A stretch of 64,000 nt of DNA. Source: Microbacterium hydrocarbonoxydans (GTDB taxonomy: Bacteria; Actinomycetota; Actinomycetes; Actinomycetales; Microbacteriaceae). Under the pieces are notes generated by a model, which ran no database searches, had not been told where the DNA came from, and saw only the letters and a list, made by a program, of their open reading frames with translations. Both the position numbers and the translations under genes were made by a program. The stretch is from contig NZ_LR882982.1 of the NCBI RefSeq assembly GCF_904831005.1, forward strand, positions 496,001 through 560,000, given 5' to 3'. Positions 34,209 through 43,348 of the stretch are shown here, piece after piece; the stretch's first letter is position 1, and the number at the start of each line of letters is the position of its first letter.

Positions 34209-37205
34209 ATGCGCTCTCCACTGTCGGAGTCCTCTCTCACGACCGGCCGTTACTGGGAGAGCACTCGTCCTGGTGAGGGACGACGGCGTCCGCGGACCGA
34301 CGCGATCACGGATGCTCCGCGACAGAGCCTCAACGGCACCTGGCGATTCCGCCTGAGCCCGACCGCGGCAGGCACCGGAGAGGAATTCCTCGCCGCCGAG
34401 TTCGACGACCGCGACTGGGACCCCATGGCGGTCCCGTCGCACTGGGTGCTCGAGGAGTTCACGCCGCTCGCCGGTGGTCGACGGCGGCGGATGCTCGGAA
34501 CATCCGAGGGACCCCTCTATACGAACACGGCGTACCCGATCCCGCTCGATGCCCCACGCGTCTCCGAGGCGAATCCGACCGGCGACTACCGGCTCGTCTT
34601 CGACGCCCCCGACGGCTTCGAGAACGCCGTGCTGCGCTTCCAGGGCGTCGATTCCTGTGCCAAGGTCTGGCTCAACGGCGAGGAGCTGGGGTGGTCGATG
34701 GGCAGTCGCCTTCCCTTCGAGTTCGACGTCGCCGTGCGGCCGGGGCGCAACGTGCTCGCCGTGCGCGTGCATCGCTGGTCGGCGGGGACGTACCTCGAGG
34801 ATCAGGACATGTGGTGGCTGCCGGGCATCTTCCGCGACGTCGACCTGCTCTCCCGGCCCGTCGGAGCGATCGACGACCACTTCGTGCATGCCGACTACGA
34901 CCACCGCACCGGGCTCGGCACGCTGTGCGTCGAGGCGAGTGTCGAGGCGGTCGTCGACATCCCTGAGCTCGGCATCTCGATGCCCGCGGGAGCGCGAGTC
35001 GAGATACCGGTCGAGCCCTGGAGTGCCGAGTCGCCGACCCTGTATCGCGGCACGCTGCGGTCGGCGGGCGAGACGGTCGAGCTCGCGGTCGGGTTCCGCC
35101 ACGTCGAGATCGTCGACGGGGTCTTCACGGTCAACGGCCGACCCGTCACCTTCCGCGGCGTCAACCGTCACGAACACGATCCGCACCGAGGACGCACGCT
35201 CGACATCGAGACCATGCGCCAGGACATCGTGCTGATGAAGCGCGCGAACATCGACGCCGTGCGCACCAGCCACTATCCGCCGCATCCCGACTTCCTGCGG
35301 CTCTGCGACGAGCTGGGGATGTGGGTGGTGCTCGAGAACGATCTCGAGACCCACGGCTTCATCTACGAGGGGTGGGAACACAATCCTCCGGCCCTGCCCG
35401 AGTGGCACGACACCATCCTCGACCGCATGCAGCGCAGCGTCGAGCGAGACAAGAACCACCCGAGCATCGTGATCTGGTCGATGGCGAACGAGAGCATGAC
35501 GGGTGAGGCCTTCGCCGTGATGCGGCGCTGGCTCGACGAGCGCGACCCGTCGCGGCCGGTGCTGTACGAGCGCGACCCGACCTATCAGGACTCCGACTTC
35601 TACTCGCTCATGTATCCGTCGCTCGAGCTCCTCGACCGGATCGGACGTCGCGAGGAGCCGCGCGGCGGCAGGCTCAGCATGCACGGCATGGTGTTCGGCG
35701 AGAGCGGCGCGGATGCCGACGCACCCCTGGATCCTGTCGACGAGCGCCGCCGCGGTCTGCCGTTCCTGCTGGTCGAGTACGCCCACGCGATGGGCAACGG
35801 CCCCGGCTCGCTGTCGGACTACTGGCGCATCATGCGCGAGCACGACCGCATCTGCGGAGGGTTCGTGTGGGAGTGGATCGACCACGGCTTCGCATCGACG
35901 ACGCCCGAGGGCATCCGCTACATCATGCACGGGGAGGACGTGGAGTACGAGCCGAACGGCGGACGCTTCTCGCTGCACGGACTGGTCACCTCGGATCGCA
36001 CTCCGACGTCGGGTCTGGTCGAGCTGTCGAAGGCCTATGCGCCGCTGCGGATCGAGGTCGGCGATGACGCGATCGTCGTGCGCAACGATCGCCACACCGC
36101 ATCCACCGCAGACCTGCGGCTTGTCTGGCGGCTCGAGCGGGGAGCCCGGACGGTGGCCGAGGGCGAGATCGATGCGCCGCCGATCGAGGCGGGCGGCGCC
36201 GCGACCTTCGCCGTGCCCGACGGCGACGGACTCCTGACCGTGAGCGCCGTGCTACGCGACAGCACGGCGTGGGCGGATGCCGGCCATGTCGTGTCGTGGG
36301 GTCAGCGTGACGAGGCGCCGCGGGCCGTGCCCGCCCTCAGAGCCCCGACCGGAGGATCGCGCCCTGGCCCCGGCTCGCTGAGGCTGGGAGCGGCCGAGTT
36401 CGACGGGACGAGCGGTCGTCTGCTCTCGCTCGGCGGAGTCGAGGTCGACGGACCGTGGCTCGACCTGCATCGAGCACCGACCGAGAACGACCGCGGACAG
36501 GGTGAGACGAACAACGTCGCCAAGGTCTGGCATCAGACCGGGATGGACCGGCTCGAGCACCGCACCGACGACGTGCGCGCGGGCGACGGCTGGCTCGAGG
36601 TCAGCGGCCGCACGGCGCCGTCGACCCACCCGCACGGCGTGGTCTGGACCATGCTGTGGCAGGAGCAGGGCGATGGCCTCGAGCTGTCGGTGTCGGCGGA
36701 CTTCGTGGGTCCCTGGGCAGACACTCCCTACATGCATCGCGACATCTGGGTGCCCCGACTCGGGCTGCTGCTGGCGCTTCCCGGCGGCTATGCCGACGTC
36801 GAGTGGCGGGGCCGCGGTCCCGGCGAGTCCTACGTCGACTCCTTCGAGGCGGCACCGCTGGGCTACTACCGTGCCGGTGTCGACGAGCTGCAGGTGCACT
36901 ATCCCGTGCCGCAGGAGAACGGCAACCACATCGACACGAGTCTGCTGCTGCTCTCGGGGCCGGAGCTGCCCACGCTGCGCGTCGACGGCCGAGACGTGTT
37001 CGACTTCACCGCGCGTCGATGGACGTCGGCGGATCTGCAGACGGCATCACGCCCTCATGAGCTGGTCGATTCCGGACGCGTCTGGCTCAACCTCGACCAT
37101 CGTCAGCTCGGACTCGGCTCGGCATCCGTGGGTCCGGCGACTCCCGAGCGGTATCGGATCCCCCGGCAGCCCACGAGCTGGAGACTCCGACTCTCGGTCG
37201 ACTGA
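34209..37205 (+). CDS. Beta-galactosidase, LacZ type (GH2)
   Basis: This 998-residue enzyme has the full LacZ architecture: jelly roll, Ig-like, TIM barrel, Ig-like and the C-terminal beta-galactosidase small chain (WRGRGPGESYVDS). Acid/base Glu428 is in WSMANESMTG and nucleophile Glu523 is in LVEYAHAMGN. The usual metal/substrate residues in GVNRHEHDP are present. There is no signal peptide. The 5' end lacks a clear ribosome site, so the start is slightly uncertain. Confidence 0.92.
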   Translation: MRSPLSESSLTTGRYWESTRPGEGRRRPRTDAITDAPRQSLNGTWRFRLSPTAAGTGEEFLAAEFDDRDWDPMAVPSHWVLEEFTPLAGGRRRRMLGTSEGPLYTNTAYPIPLDAPRVSEANPTGDYRLVFDAPDGFENAVLRFQGVDSCAKVWLNGEELGWSMGSRLPFEFDVAVRPGRNVLAVRVHRWSAGTYLEDQDMWWLPGIFRDVDLLSRPVGAIDDHFVHADYDHRTGLGTLCVEASVEAVVDIPELGISMPAGARVEIPVEPWSAESPTLYRGTLRSAGETVELAVGFRHVEIVDGVFTVNGRPVTFRGVNRHEHDPHRGRTLDIETMRQDIVLMKRANIDAVRTSHYPPHPDFLRLCDELGMWVVLENDLETHGFIYEGWEHNPPALPEWHDTILDRMQRSVERDKNHPSIVIWSMANESMTGEAFAVMRRWLDERDPSRPVLYERDPTYQDSDFYSLMYPSLELLDRIGRREEPRGGRLSMHGMVFGESGADADAPLDPVDERRRGLPFLLVEYAHAMGNGPGSLSDYWRIMREHDRICGGFVWEWIDHGFASTTPEGIRYIMHGEDVEYEPNGGRFSLHGLVTSDRTPTSGLVELSKAYAPLRIEVGDDAIVVRNDRHTASTADLRLVWRLERGARTVAEGEIDAPPIEAGGAATFAVPDGDGLLTVSAVLRDSTAWADAGHVVSWGQRDEAPRAVPALRAPTGGSRPGPGSLRLGAAEFDGTSGRLLSLGGVEVDGPWLDLHRAPTENDRGQGETNNVAKVWHQTGMDRLEHRTDDVRAGDGWLEVSGRTAPSTHPHGVVWTMLWQEQGDGLELSVSADFVGPWADTPYMHRDIWVPRLGLLLALPGGYADVEWRGRGPGESYVDSFEAAPLGYYRAGVDELQVHYPVPQENGNHIDTSLLLLSGPELPTLRVDGRDVFDFTARRWTSADLQTASRPHELVDSGRVWLNLDHRQLGLGSASVGPATPERYRIPRQPTSWRLRLSVD

Positions 37206-37211
37206 TCGCGT

Positions 37212-37250
37212 CCTGCCCTCCCGGCGCGCCGAGTGGCGGGGGAGGGCAGG
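37212..37250. terminator. Bidirectional terminator hairpin
   Basis: Arms CCTGCCCTCCC (37212-37222) and GGGAGGGCAGG (37240-37250) are perfectly complementary. They lie between the convergent beta-galactosidase and DUF1537 kinase genes. Confidence 0.75.
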
Positions 37251-37265
37251 AGCGGATCGGGGGAG

Positions 37266-38528
37266 TCAGGCTCCGAGCGACCGGATGTCGTCGAACAGCG
37301 ACTCCGCGCCGACCTGACCGCCCTTGAGGAGCAGTTCGAGCCCGTCGATGTGCGGGTCGTCGGACGAGGCGCGCAGCAGCACGACGTTGCCGACCGGATT
37401 CGCGGCGATCGCGAGCGACCTGACCCCGAGCAGGCGGGTGACCCGACCGCTGGTGTCGCCTCCTGCCACGATCACGCGACGCGTGAGATCCGCTGTGGCT
37501 CGCACCACGTCGGCGGCGACGGTCGCGATGCGCTCGAGCGTGTCCGATCCCGAAGGCGCGTCATCCGAGGTCAAGGCGACGCTGCGACCGGTCGCGAGAG
37601 CCGCGCGCACGAGCTCGATCTGCGACGCGGAGTCGGTGAACGACAGTGGTGCGACGAGCCATCCGGCAACCTGGGCGTGCTCGATCTGGCGCCCGGTCTG
37701 GGCCGACCGGCTTCCCGAGACCGCGAGCACGGGTCCGTGCGACGGGGTCGAGGATGCGAGGGCCGCGGCGGTGCCGGGTTCGGCAGCGCCGATGCCCCAG
37801 CTGAGGCCGCCTGACCCGATCGCGAACGCAGGTGCCGAGGTGGCGAGCACCGCGCGGCCGACGACTGCCACATCGTCATTGTCGACGGCGTCGAGCACGA
37901 CCGCGGCGTGCGGCGACCGTGCGAGGACCTCGCCGAGACGGGCGTACTCGGTGCGCGGGACGCCGCCGATCGGCAGCGCCGTCTGAGCCGAGAGGTGTCG
38001 TACGAGATCCGCTTCGTGCATAGGCGTCGACGGGTGCGCAGACATGGTCGGCTGACGATCGAGGCGGTGGATCACCCCGCCCTCGGCGGCGAAGTGCGTG
38101 CCGAAGACGGTGTAGCGCCCGAAGTCCGGTTGCGCGAACAGCAGGGGCACCGTGGCCTCGCCCACGATCTGCCGACCGAGTTCTATGACGCGACCGATGC
38201 TGCCGATGGTCGCAGACGAGTCGGCCGTCGAGCAGGCCTTGTACTGCACGATCCGCGGCGAGAGCGCTCGCAGCGCCTCGAGAGCGGGGCGCACCTCGGC
38301 CTCGATGGCCTCGGTGGGCAGCGAGCGCGCGATACCGGCGATCCCGACGACGTCGTGCGTGCGGGCAGCTTCGCGCAGACGATCGTCATCGGGCACTCCG
38401 ACGAAGAGCCGGCCGGTCCAGCCGTGCCTCGCGAACTGCAGCAGCACGTCGACGCTTCCCGTGAAGTCGTCGCCGTAGTAGCCGACGCGCACGTGCGGCG
38501 CGGCAGCGTTCGCCGACGACTCAGACAC
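37266..38528 (-). CDS. Four-carbon acid sugar kinase family (DUF1537) protein, candidate 3-oxo-isoapionate kinase (OiaK)
   Basis: This 420-residue DUF1537 kinase has the N-terminal substrate segment YYGDDFTGSVDVLLQF and the C-terminal nucleotide-binding motif VIVAGGDTSGRV. The family phosphorylates acid sugars. It overlaps the RuBisCO-like gene by 8 bases. The pairing of a DUF1537 kinase with a RuBisCO-like protein is the published arrangement for OiaK and OiaX, which phosphorylate and then decarboxylate 3-oxo-isoapionate in D-apiose catabolism. The family is clear; the exact substrate is inferred from the pairing and from the ApnO-like gene at 51.4 kb. Confidence 0.82.
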   Translation of the reverse strand: MSESSANAAAPHVRVGYYGDDFTGSVDVLLQFARHGWTGRLFVGVPDDDRLREAARTHDVVGIAGIARSLPTEAIEAEVRPALEALRALSPRIVQYKACSTADSSATIGSIGRVIELGRQIVGEATVPLLFAQPDFGRYTVFGTHFAAEGGVIHRLDRQPTMSAHPSTPMHEADLVRHLSAQTALPIGGVPRTEYARLGEVLARSPHAAVVLDAVDNDDVAVVGRAVLATSAPAFAIGSGGLSWGIGAAEPGTAAALASSTPSHGPVLAVSGSRSAQTGRQIEHAQVAGWLVAPLSFTDSASQIELVRAALATGRSVALTSDDAPSGSDTLERIATVAADVVRATADLTRRVIVAGGDTSGRVTRLLGVRSLAIAANPVGNVVLLRASSDDPHIDGLELLLKGGQVGAESLFDDIRSLGA

Positions 38529-39783
38529 GGACCGGACCGAAGCGCTCGACCGCCCGTCGCAGTTCGACCGATGCGCGCAGTGCGTCGTCGACCGTTTCGC
38601 CGCGTTCCGCGGACGCCCAGGCCTCGCGCATGCTCGAGACCCCGGCCGCGGCGCCGTCGGGGTGACCGTGGATGCCGCCGCCGGCGAGCACCAGCACGTC
38701 GCTCGTGCCGACAGCCGAGTAGGTCGCGTGGGCGAGCCCGCCCCATTGTCCGCTCGAGAGTACGGGCACCGTGGGGGTGATGCCGAGCAGCGGCTGCCGC
38801 ACTGCGGCGATCGAGTCGAGCACTTCAGCGTCGGTCTCGTAGAACTTGTTGCTGATGCCGTTCGTGTGCAGGTGGTCGGCGCCCGAGAGCCGTGCGATCT
38901 TCTGCCATGCTCGGAACCCTATCCCGACCTGCTCCGATCGCATGATGCCCCCGAGCATGGTGCGGTGGCCATGGATCGGGACCTCGGCGTGACGGTGCAG
39001 GAACTCCAGCCCGGCGAAGCCCACCAGGTTCACGCAGGCCATGACGCACGTGCCGCCGGCCGACACCACCAGGTCGTGATTGGCCTCGAGTCGCCCGATG
39101 TCGTCGGTGATGTTGAAGGCGTACATCGGCATCACGCCGGTGCGGTCGGCGTGCCGCAGCAGCACCGGCATCACGGCCTCGACGCGCGCCTCGAGCGGAG
39201 CTGCGGGTCCGTTGCCCTGCAGCTCGTCGTCCTTGATGAAATCGACTCCTGCCGCGGCGAGCTCGCCGACCAGCTCGCCGAGCTGCGCGGGAGTGAGCCC
39301 GATGCTGGGCTTCACGATCGTGCCGATCATCGCCCCCGTCGGTCGTGACATGAGTCGTCTGGTCCCCTCGACGCCGAACTTGGGTCCCGGGTAGCGGGCG
39401 GCGAATGCGGGCGGCAGATCGAGGTCGATCAGCTTGATCGCCGCGAGCTCCTTGATCTCGAAGAGGTTGCCGGCGACGGCCGCCAGCAGGTTGGGCAGCG
39501 AAGGGCCGAAGTTGTCGAGCGGGAAGCGCAGGCGCAGCACCGCACGACGACGCAGAGCAGGATCTCCGACAGCACCCGGCAGGGGAGAGGCGCCGGTGAG
39601 AGGGATCTCGGTGAGGCTCTCGACCTGGGCGGCGAAGCGCGCGCGGACCTCGTCGGATTCGCGCTCGACCCGGACGAATGTGCCTGTCGACTGCTCTCCT
39701 GCGAGCACCTCGGCCGCGCGGGCCAGGGGCAGCGACGTCTCGATGACGTACGTCGCGATCACGTGTTCTGCGTGCGTCGACAT
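38521..39783 (-). CDS. RuBisCO-like protein (form IV), candidate 3-oxo-isoapionate-4-phosphate decarboxylase (OiaX/OiaT type)
   Basis: This 420-residue protein has the RuBisCO large-chain fold. Active-site equivalents are visible: IVKPSIGL (Lys158), FIKDDE with the carbamylatable Lys184 and metal ligands Asp186 and Glu187, PIHGHR (His271) and LHTNGISNK. Loop sequences differ from true RuBisCO. Its start overlaps the GH127 stop (TGATG) and its end overlaps the DUF1537 kinase. Together with that kinase it fits the OiaX decarboxylase, yielding L-erythrulose 1-phosphate, or the related OiaT transcarboxylase/hydrolase. The sequence does not decide between them. A methionine-salvage enolase role is unlikely in this context. 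Confidence 0.83.
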   Translation of the reverse strand: MSTHAEHVIATYVIETSLPLARAAEVLAGEQSTGTFVRVERESDEVRARFAAQVESLTEIPLTGASPLPGAVGDPALRRRAVLRLRFPLDNFGPSLPNLLAAVAGNLFEIKELAAIKLIDLDLPPAFAARYPGPKFGVEGTRRLMSRPTGAMIGTIVKPSIGLTPAQLGELVGELAAAGVDFIKDDELQGNGPAAPLEARVEAVMPVLLRHADRTGVMPMYAFNITDDIGRLEANHDLVVSAGGTCVMACVNLVGFAGLEFLHRHAEVPIHGHRTMLGGIMRSEQVGIGFRAWQKIARLSGADHLHTNGISNKFYETDAEVLDSIAAVRQPLLGITPTVPVLSSGQWGGLAHATYSAVGTSDVLVLAGGGIHGHPDGAAAGVSSMREAWASAERGETVDDALRASVELRRAVERFGPVRV

Positions 39784-41756
39784 CACCACACCACCGGCAT
39801 CCAGACGGACATCTCGGACGAGCCGCGATTGCCCCACGCGAAGTAGGGGATGAGGGTGACCGGAACCGTCTGCAGCTCCGTGTCGTCGAGGTCGGCGTAG
39901 AGCGCGTCCTCGTCGGTGTCGGGAATCACCGCGAGCTGCGTGGTGAGCACGGTCACGGGCGAGCCGGCGATCGTGCTGCGCGCCGTCTCGATCGCGGTGC
40001 CGCGGCGCAGGGCGGCCCGCTCGAGCGTGACTCCGTCAGGCAGATCCGTGCTCTCGAGGGCATAGACCACGGGGCCGCGCTGCACGGCGACCTGGTTCGT
40101 GATCTCCTCTGCCAGCCGGTGACCGCGCAGCACCCGCACGGGCATGGGCAGGGTGAGCACGATGACATCGCCTTCGGTCCATGCGCGGTCGACACGCGTA
40201 TAGGTGCCGGGCGCCGAGACCGGCACCGTCTCTCCGTCGACCGTGAGAGTCGCGCCCGCCGACCATCCGGGGATGCGCAGGTGCACCGGGACCCCGCCGT
40301 CGGCGGCCGCGGTCACCGTGAACGTGATCTGCTCGCTCCACGGGTAGTCGCTGTCTTCCCGCAGGCTCAGGACGCCTCCGGCCAGATCGATCGAGCTGCC
40401 GCCGTACTGGTGCACGAAGAGCCCGTCGGAAGAGAGGGAGGCGGCGCGCTCGTGGAATCGGGCGAGCGTGCGTGCGATGTTCGGCGGGCAGCAGAAGCAG
40501 CTGAGGTAGCGTTCGCGCAGCCGTTCGTCGGAGGGCGGCGGACTGGGAACCGGGTGGAGCGCGGTGTCGCCGGGGCGGCGGAGCGGGAACGGCAGGTCGC
40601 GCACCTGACGCAGGGGGTTCGTGTAGAAGTACTCCGCGCCGTCGAGGCTGATGCTCGCGAGCAGGCTGTTGTACGAGATCTGCTCGATCACGTCGGCGTA
40701 GCGTGCCTCCCCGGTGAGCGACAGCATCCGCTCGCTCCACAGGACCATGCCGATGTTCGCGCACGACTCGTTGTGGGCGGTCGTGTTGGGCAGCTGGAAC
40801 GCACGACCGTACGCCTGGTGCACGCGGCTGATGTCCTGCTGCCACGGCGACCCGTCGGGCGACGCCCCGTCATAGAGGGCACCGCATCCGCCGGTGATGT
40901 AGAGCTTGGTGTCGACGACGTCGTTCCACACGCCCTCGAGCACCGAGAGCAGCTCCTGGTCGCCGTTCTCGGCGACCAGGTCGGCGAGACCCGCGTACAG
41001 GTAGTTGGCGCGCACCGCATGGCCGGCCGCGACCTTCTGCTCCCGCACGGGAAGGCGGTCCTGATTGTCGTCACCGCCGTCGAAGTCGTCGCGCACTCGC
41101 AGGAAGGCCTCGGCGAGCTCGAGATACTGCGGGTCATCCGTCGCCCGGTACAACTCGATGACCGCCATGTAGTGCGAGGGGCAGATCGCGCTGCGAGCGA
41201 GTTCGACAGGCTTGTTCACGGCCAGGTCCTCGAGGAAGGATGCCGCACGCCGCGCGACGTCGAGCAGTGTGGCGCTGCCGGTGACCTGGTGGTGGCGCAC
41301 GCCCATCGTGATGAGGTGGCCGAGGTTGTACGTCTCGAAGTGGAACCGGTCGGCGAGGGCGACGGCCTGCTCGGCATGGCGACTCTGGATGAGCACGGGG
41401 GTGTGCAGATAGCCGTCTGCGCGCTGCACCGAGGCGATGAGCTGCGCGAGCTCCTCGATCTGTGCGGCGAGCGCGGCGTCGGGAGCGACCTCGAGCTGCG
41501 CGATCGCCGCCTCGAGCCACTTGTAGAAGTCGCCGTCCATGAAGGGGGGACCGTCGTGCCCGCCGTCTTCGAGGCCCGCCGCGATGCGGAAATTGCGCAG
41601 GCCCGGGCTGACCTCGCCGTCGCTGAGCGACTGCCAGATGCTCGGCACGGTGGAGGAGAAGGTGCGGTGCTGCACGGATCCCCAGAAGCCGCTCGACCAT
41701 CGCGCCTCTGCGGCGTGCAGCGGGCGGAGCGGAGCGTGGGGGGAAGAGGTCGTCAT
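39783..41756 (-). CDS. GH127-family glycosidase (beta-L-arabinofuranosidase fold)
   Basis: This 657-residue protein has an (alpha/alpha)6 barrel of the GH127 family. The cysteine-zinc active site is conserved: Glu330 and Cys332 in HNESCANIG, and Cys422-Cys423 in CFCCPPN. The ATG at 41756 follows AGGGA. It has no signal peptide. Known GH127 enzymes release beta-L-arabinofuranose. Because this gene is translationally coupled to a RuBisCO-like decarboxylase and an acid-sugar kinase, it may instead release a related furanose such as apiose; that is speculative. Confidence 0.87.
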   Translation of the reverse strand: MTTSSPHAPLRPLHAAEARWSSGFWGSVQHRTFSSTVPSIWQSLSDGEVSPGLRNFRIAAGLEDGGHDGPPFMDGDFYKWLEAAIAQLEVAPDAALAAQIEELAQLIASVQRADGYLHTPVLIQSRHAEQAVALADRFHFETYNLGHLITMGVRHHQVTGSATLLDVARRAASFLEDLAVNKPVELARSAICPSHYMAVIELYRATDDPQYLELAEAFLRVRDDFDGGDDNQDRLPVREQKVAAGHAVRANYLYAGLADLVAENGDQELLSVLEGVWNDVVDTKLYITGGCGALYDGASPDGSPWQQDISRVHQAYGRAFQLPNTTAHNESCANIGMVLWSERMLSLTGEARYADVIEQISYNSLLASISLDGAEYFYTNPLRQVRDLPFPLRRPGDTALHPVPSPPPSDERLRERYLSCFCCPPNIARTLARFHERAASLSSDGLFVHQYGGSSIDLAGGVLSLREDSDYPWSEQITFTVTAAADGGVPVHLRIPGWSAGATLTVDGETVPVSAPGTYTRVDRAWTEGDVIVLTLPMPVRVLRGHRLAEEITNQVAVQRGPVVYALESTDLPDGVTLERAALRRGTAIETARSTIAGSPVTVLTTQLAVIPDTDEDALYADLDDTELQTVPVTLIPYFAWGNRGSSEMSVWMPVVW

Positions 41757-41820
41757 TGAGCGGTCCCTGTGTCGAGTCGAGCGGTCGTTCGAATGGCAGT
41801 ATGACACGTTTTCGGGTCCA

Positions 41821-41839
41821 AGTGAATAATCTTTCAGTA
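41821..41839. promoter_or_regulatory. Candidate SorC-regulator operator upstream of sugar importer
   Basis: AGTGAATAATCTTTCAGTA matches the reverse complement of 46819-46837, next to the SorC gene, at 15 of 19 positions. It includes the inverted arms TGAA and TTCA. It ends 8 bases before the -35 of the importer promoter, a place suited to activation, and also lies upstream of the divergent GH127 gene. Confidence 0.55.
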
Positions 41840-41846
41840 CTGAGTG

Positions 41847-41875
41847 TTGACACGCCGGGGCAATATCCGTAACGT
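41847..41875 (+). promoter_or_regulatory. Candidate promoter of the CUT1 importer operon
   Basis: A consensus TTGACA (41847-41852) is followed after 17 bases by TAACGT (41870-41875). A ribosome site AGGAGG at 41911-41916 precedes the binding-protein gene. Confidence 0.55.
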
Positions 41876-41924
41876 TTCATTCACACCGACACACAGCATC
41901 ATCGACGTCAAGGAGGACGCCTCA

Positions 41925-43262
41925 ATGAACTCTCGCCGCACTCCCCGCGCGCTTCTCGCGTCGGGATTCGCACTGCTCACCATCGCCTCGCTCGCGGCGT
42001 GCTCGACCGGTGCCGCTGAGGGCGGCGACGGCGGCGCCGGCGGCGGAGCCACGGGCACCGATCCCGAAAGCTTCACCGTCCTCAGCGCCAACGAGAACAC
42101 CACGCTCGCGACCGAGCTCGACGCGCTCGCCGACGGCGCGTGCAAGGCCGAGAACGAGGCACTCCCGCTCGAGCACCAGACCGTCGCGCAGGCCGACGTC
42201 GTGCAGAAGGTCACGCTGCTCGCCAGCCAGGACTCGCTTCCCGCGCACTTCATCGCCGGTACCGCGATGGTCCGCCCCGACGGCGACCTCGGCGCCGCCG
42301 ATCTCGTGCTCGACTACAAGAAGGCTCTCGACGACCTGGGAGTGTGGGACCAGATCCTGCCCGCGGCCTCGTCGACCATCGAGAACGTCTACGGCCAGAT
42401 GGTCTCGCTGCCCTACCAGTACAACCTCGAGGGCATCTTCTACAACAAGGAGATCTTCGCCGAACTCGACATCGACGAGCCCCAGACCTGGGACGAGCTG
42501 CTCGATGCCAACGACACGCTCCTCGCCGCCGGCTACACGCCGATGGCCGAGGCCGGTGCCGCCGCCTGGCCCGTGACCCGACTCATCGGCATGTACGCCT
42601 ACCGCCTCGCAGGGCCGGACGCGATGACCGCGATCCGCGACGATGAGGCCAAGCTCACCGACCCCGACTACGTGGAGGCCGCCCAGGCGGTCGCCGACCT
42701 CGCGGCGGCCGGCTACTTCGGTGACGGCTTCATCTCGAAGGATCCGGCAGCGGCCACCAACGACTTCCTCACCGGCAAGGCCGCGATGAAGTACGACGGC
42801 ACCTGGCTCCTCAGCAACATCAACAACGAGGACGAGAACCAGATCGGTCTCGACAACGTCGGCTTCATGCCGTTCCCCGCGGTCGACGGCGGCAAGGGCA
42901 CGATCGACCAGTGGCCGGCGAACGCGGGTACCGCGTTCGCCATGAACCCCAAGACCTTCGGACCGAAGGTCGGCGACTGGCTCTCGTGCATCGCCGAGAA
43001 CTACGGCGCTCAGGCGCTGTCGGATGCCGGTGTCATCTCGGGCTTCAAGGTGAACGAAGAGGTCGCAGACCTTCCCGTCACCACCCAGGCGATCCAGGAG
43101 AAGGTCGCCGAGGTCGAGGAGACCGTGCTCTGGTTCGAAGCCCTGATGGACGGCAAGTCGACCAGTCTCGCGCAGTCCAACATGTCGCTCCTCGTCTCGG
43201 GCCAGCTGTCTGCGGAGGACTACATGTCGCAGCTGCAGCAGAGCATCGACCAGAACCGATGA
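41925..43262 (+). CDS. CUT1 sugar ABC transporter substrate-binding lipoprotein
   Basis: This 445-residue SBP_bac_1 lipoprotein has its lipobox ending in LAAC (Cys26). Family blocks include LPYQYNLEGIFYNKEIFAEL (in part), TWDELLDAND and GKAAMKYDGTWLL. The ATG at 41925 has AGGAGG 8 bases upstream. It is followed by a strong hairpin and two permeases. The ligand may be a mono- or oligosaccharide. No ATPase gene accompanies the operon, so a shared MsmK-type ATPase elsewhere must energise it. Confidence 0.88.
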   Translation: MNSRRTPRALLASGFALLTIASLAACSTGAAEGGDGGAGGGATGTDPESFTVLSANENTTLATELDALADGACKAENEALPLEHQTVAQADVVQKVTLLASQDSLPAHFIAGTAMVRPDGDLGAADLVLDYKKALDDLGVWDQILPAASSTIENVYGQMVSLPYQYNLEGIFYNKEIFAELDIDEPQTWDELLDANDTLLAAGYTPMAEAGAAAWPVTRLIGMYAYRLAGPDAMTAIRDDEAKLTDPDYVEAAQAVADLAAAGYFGDGFISKDPAAATNDFLTGKAAMKYDGTWLLSNINNEDENQIGLDNVGFMPFPAVDGGKGTIDQWPANAGTAFAMNPKTFGPKVGDWLSCIAENYGAQALSDAGVISGFKVNEEVADLPVTTQAIQEKVAEVEETVLWFEALMDGKSTSLAQSNMSLLVSGQLSAEDYMSQLQQSIDQNR

Positions 43263-43292
43263 CGTCCCTCGTCCGCACCGGACACTGACCTC

Positions 43293-43325
43293 CGGCCCGG
43301 GCCCGCTCCGTGCGGGCCCGGGCCG
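43293..43325 (+). terminator. Intra-operon hairpin after binding-protein gene
   Basis: Perfect 14-base GC-only arms (43293-43306 and 43312-43325) with a 5-base loop sit between the lipoprotein and its permeases. Such hairpins commonly raise binding-protein levels over permease by partial termination or RNA protection. Confidence 0.7.
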
Positions 43326-43348
43326 ACACACGTCACGAAAGCACGCCC

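Noticed and set aside
38521..39783. True RuBisCO for carbon fixation
   Set aside because: Loop sequences and length differ, no small subunit or phosphoribulokinase is present, and the partner is a DUF1537 kinase.
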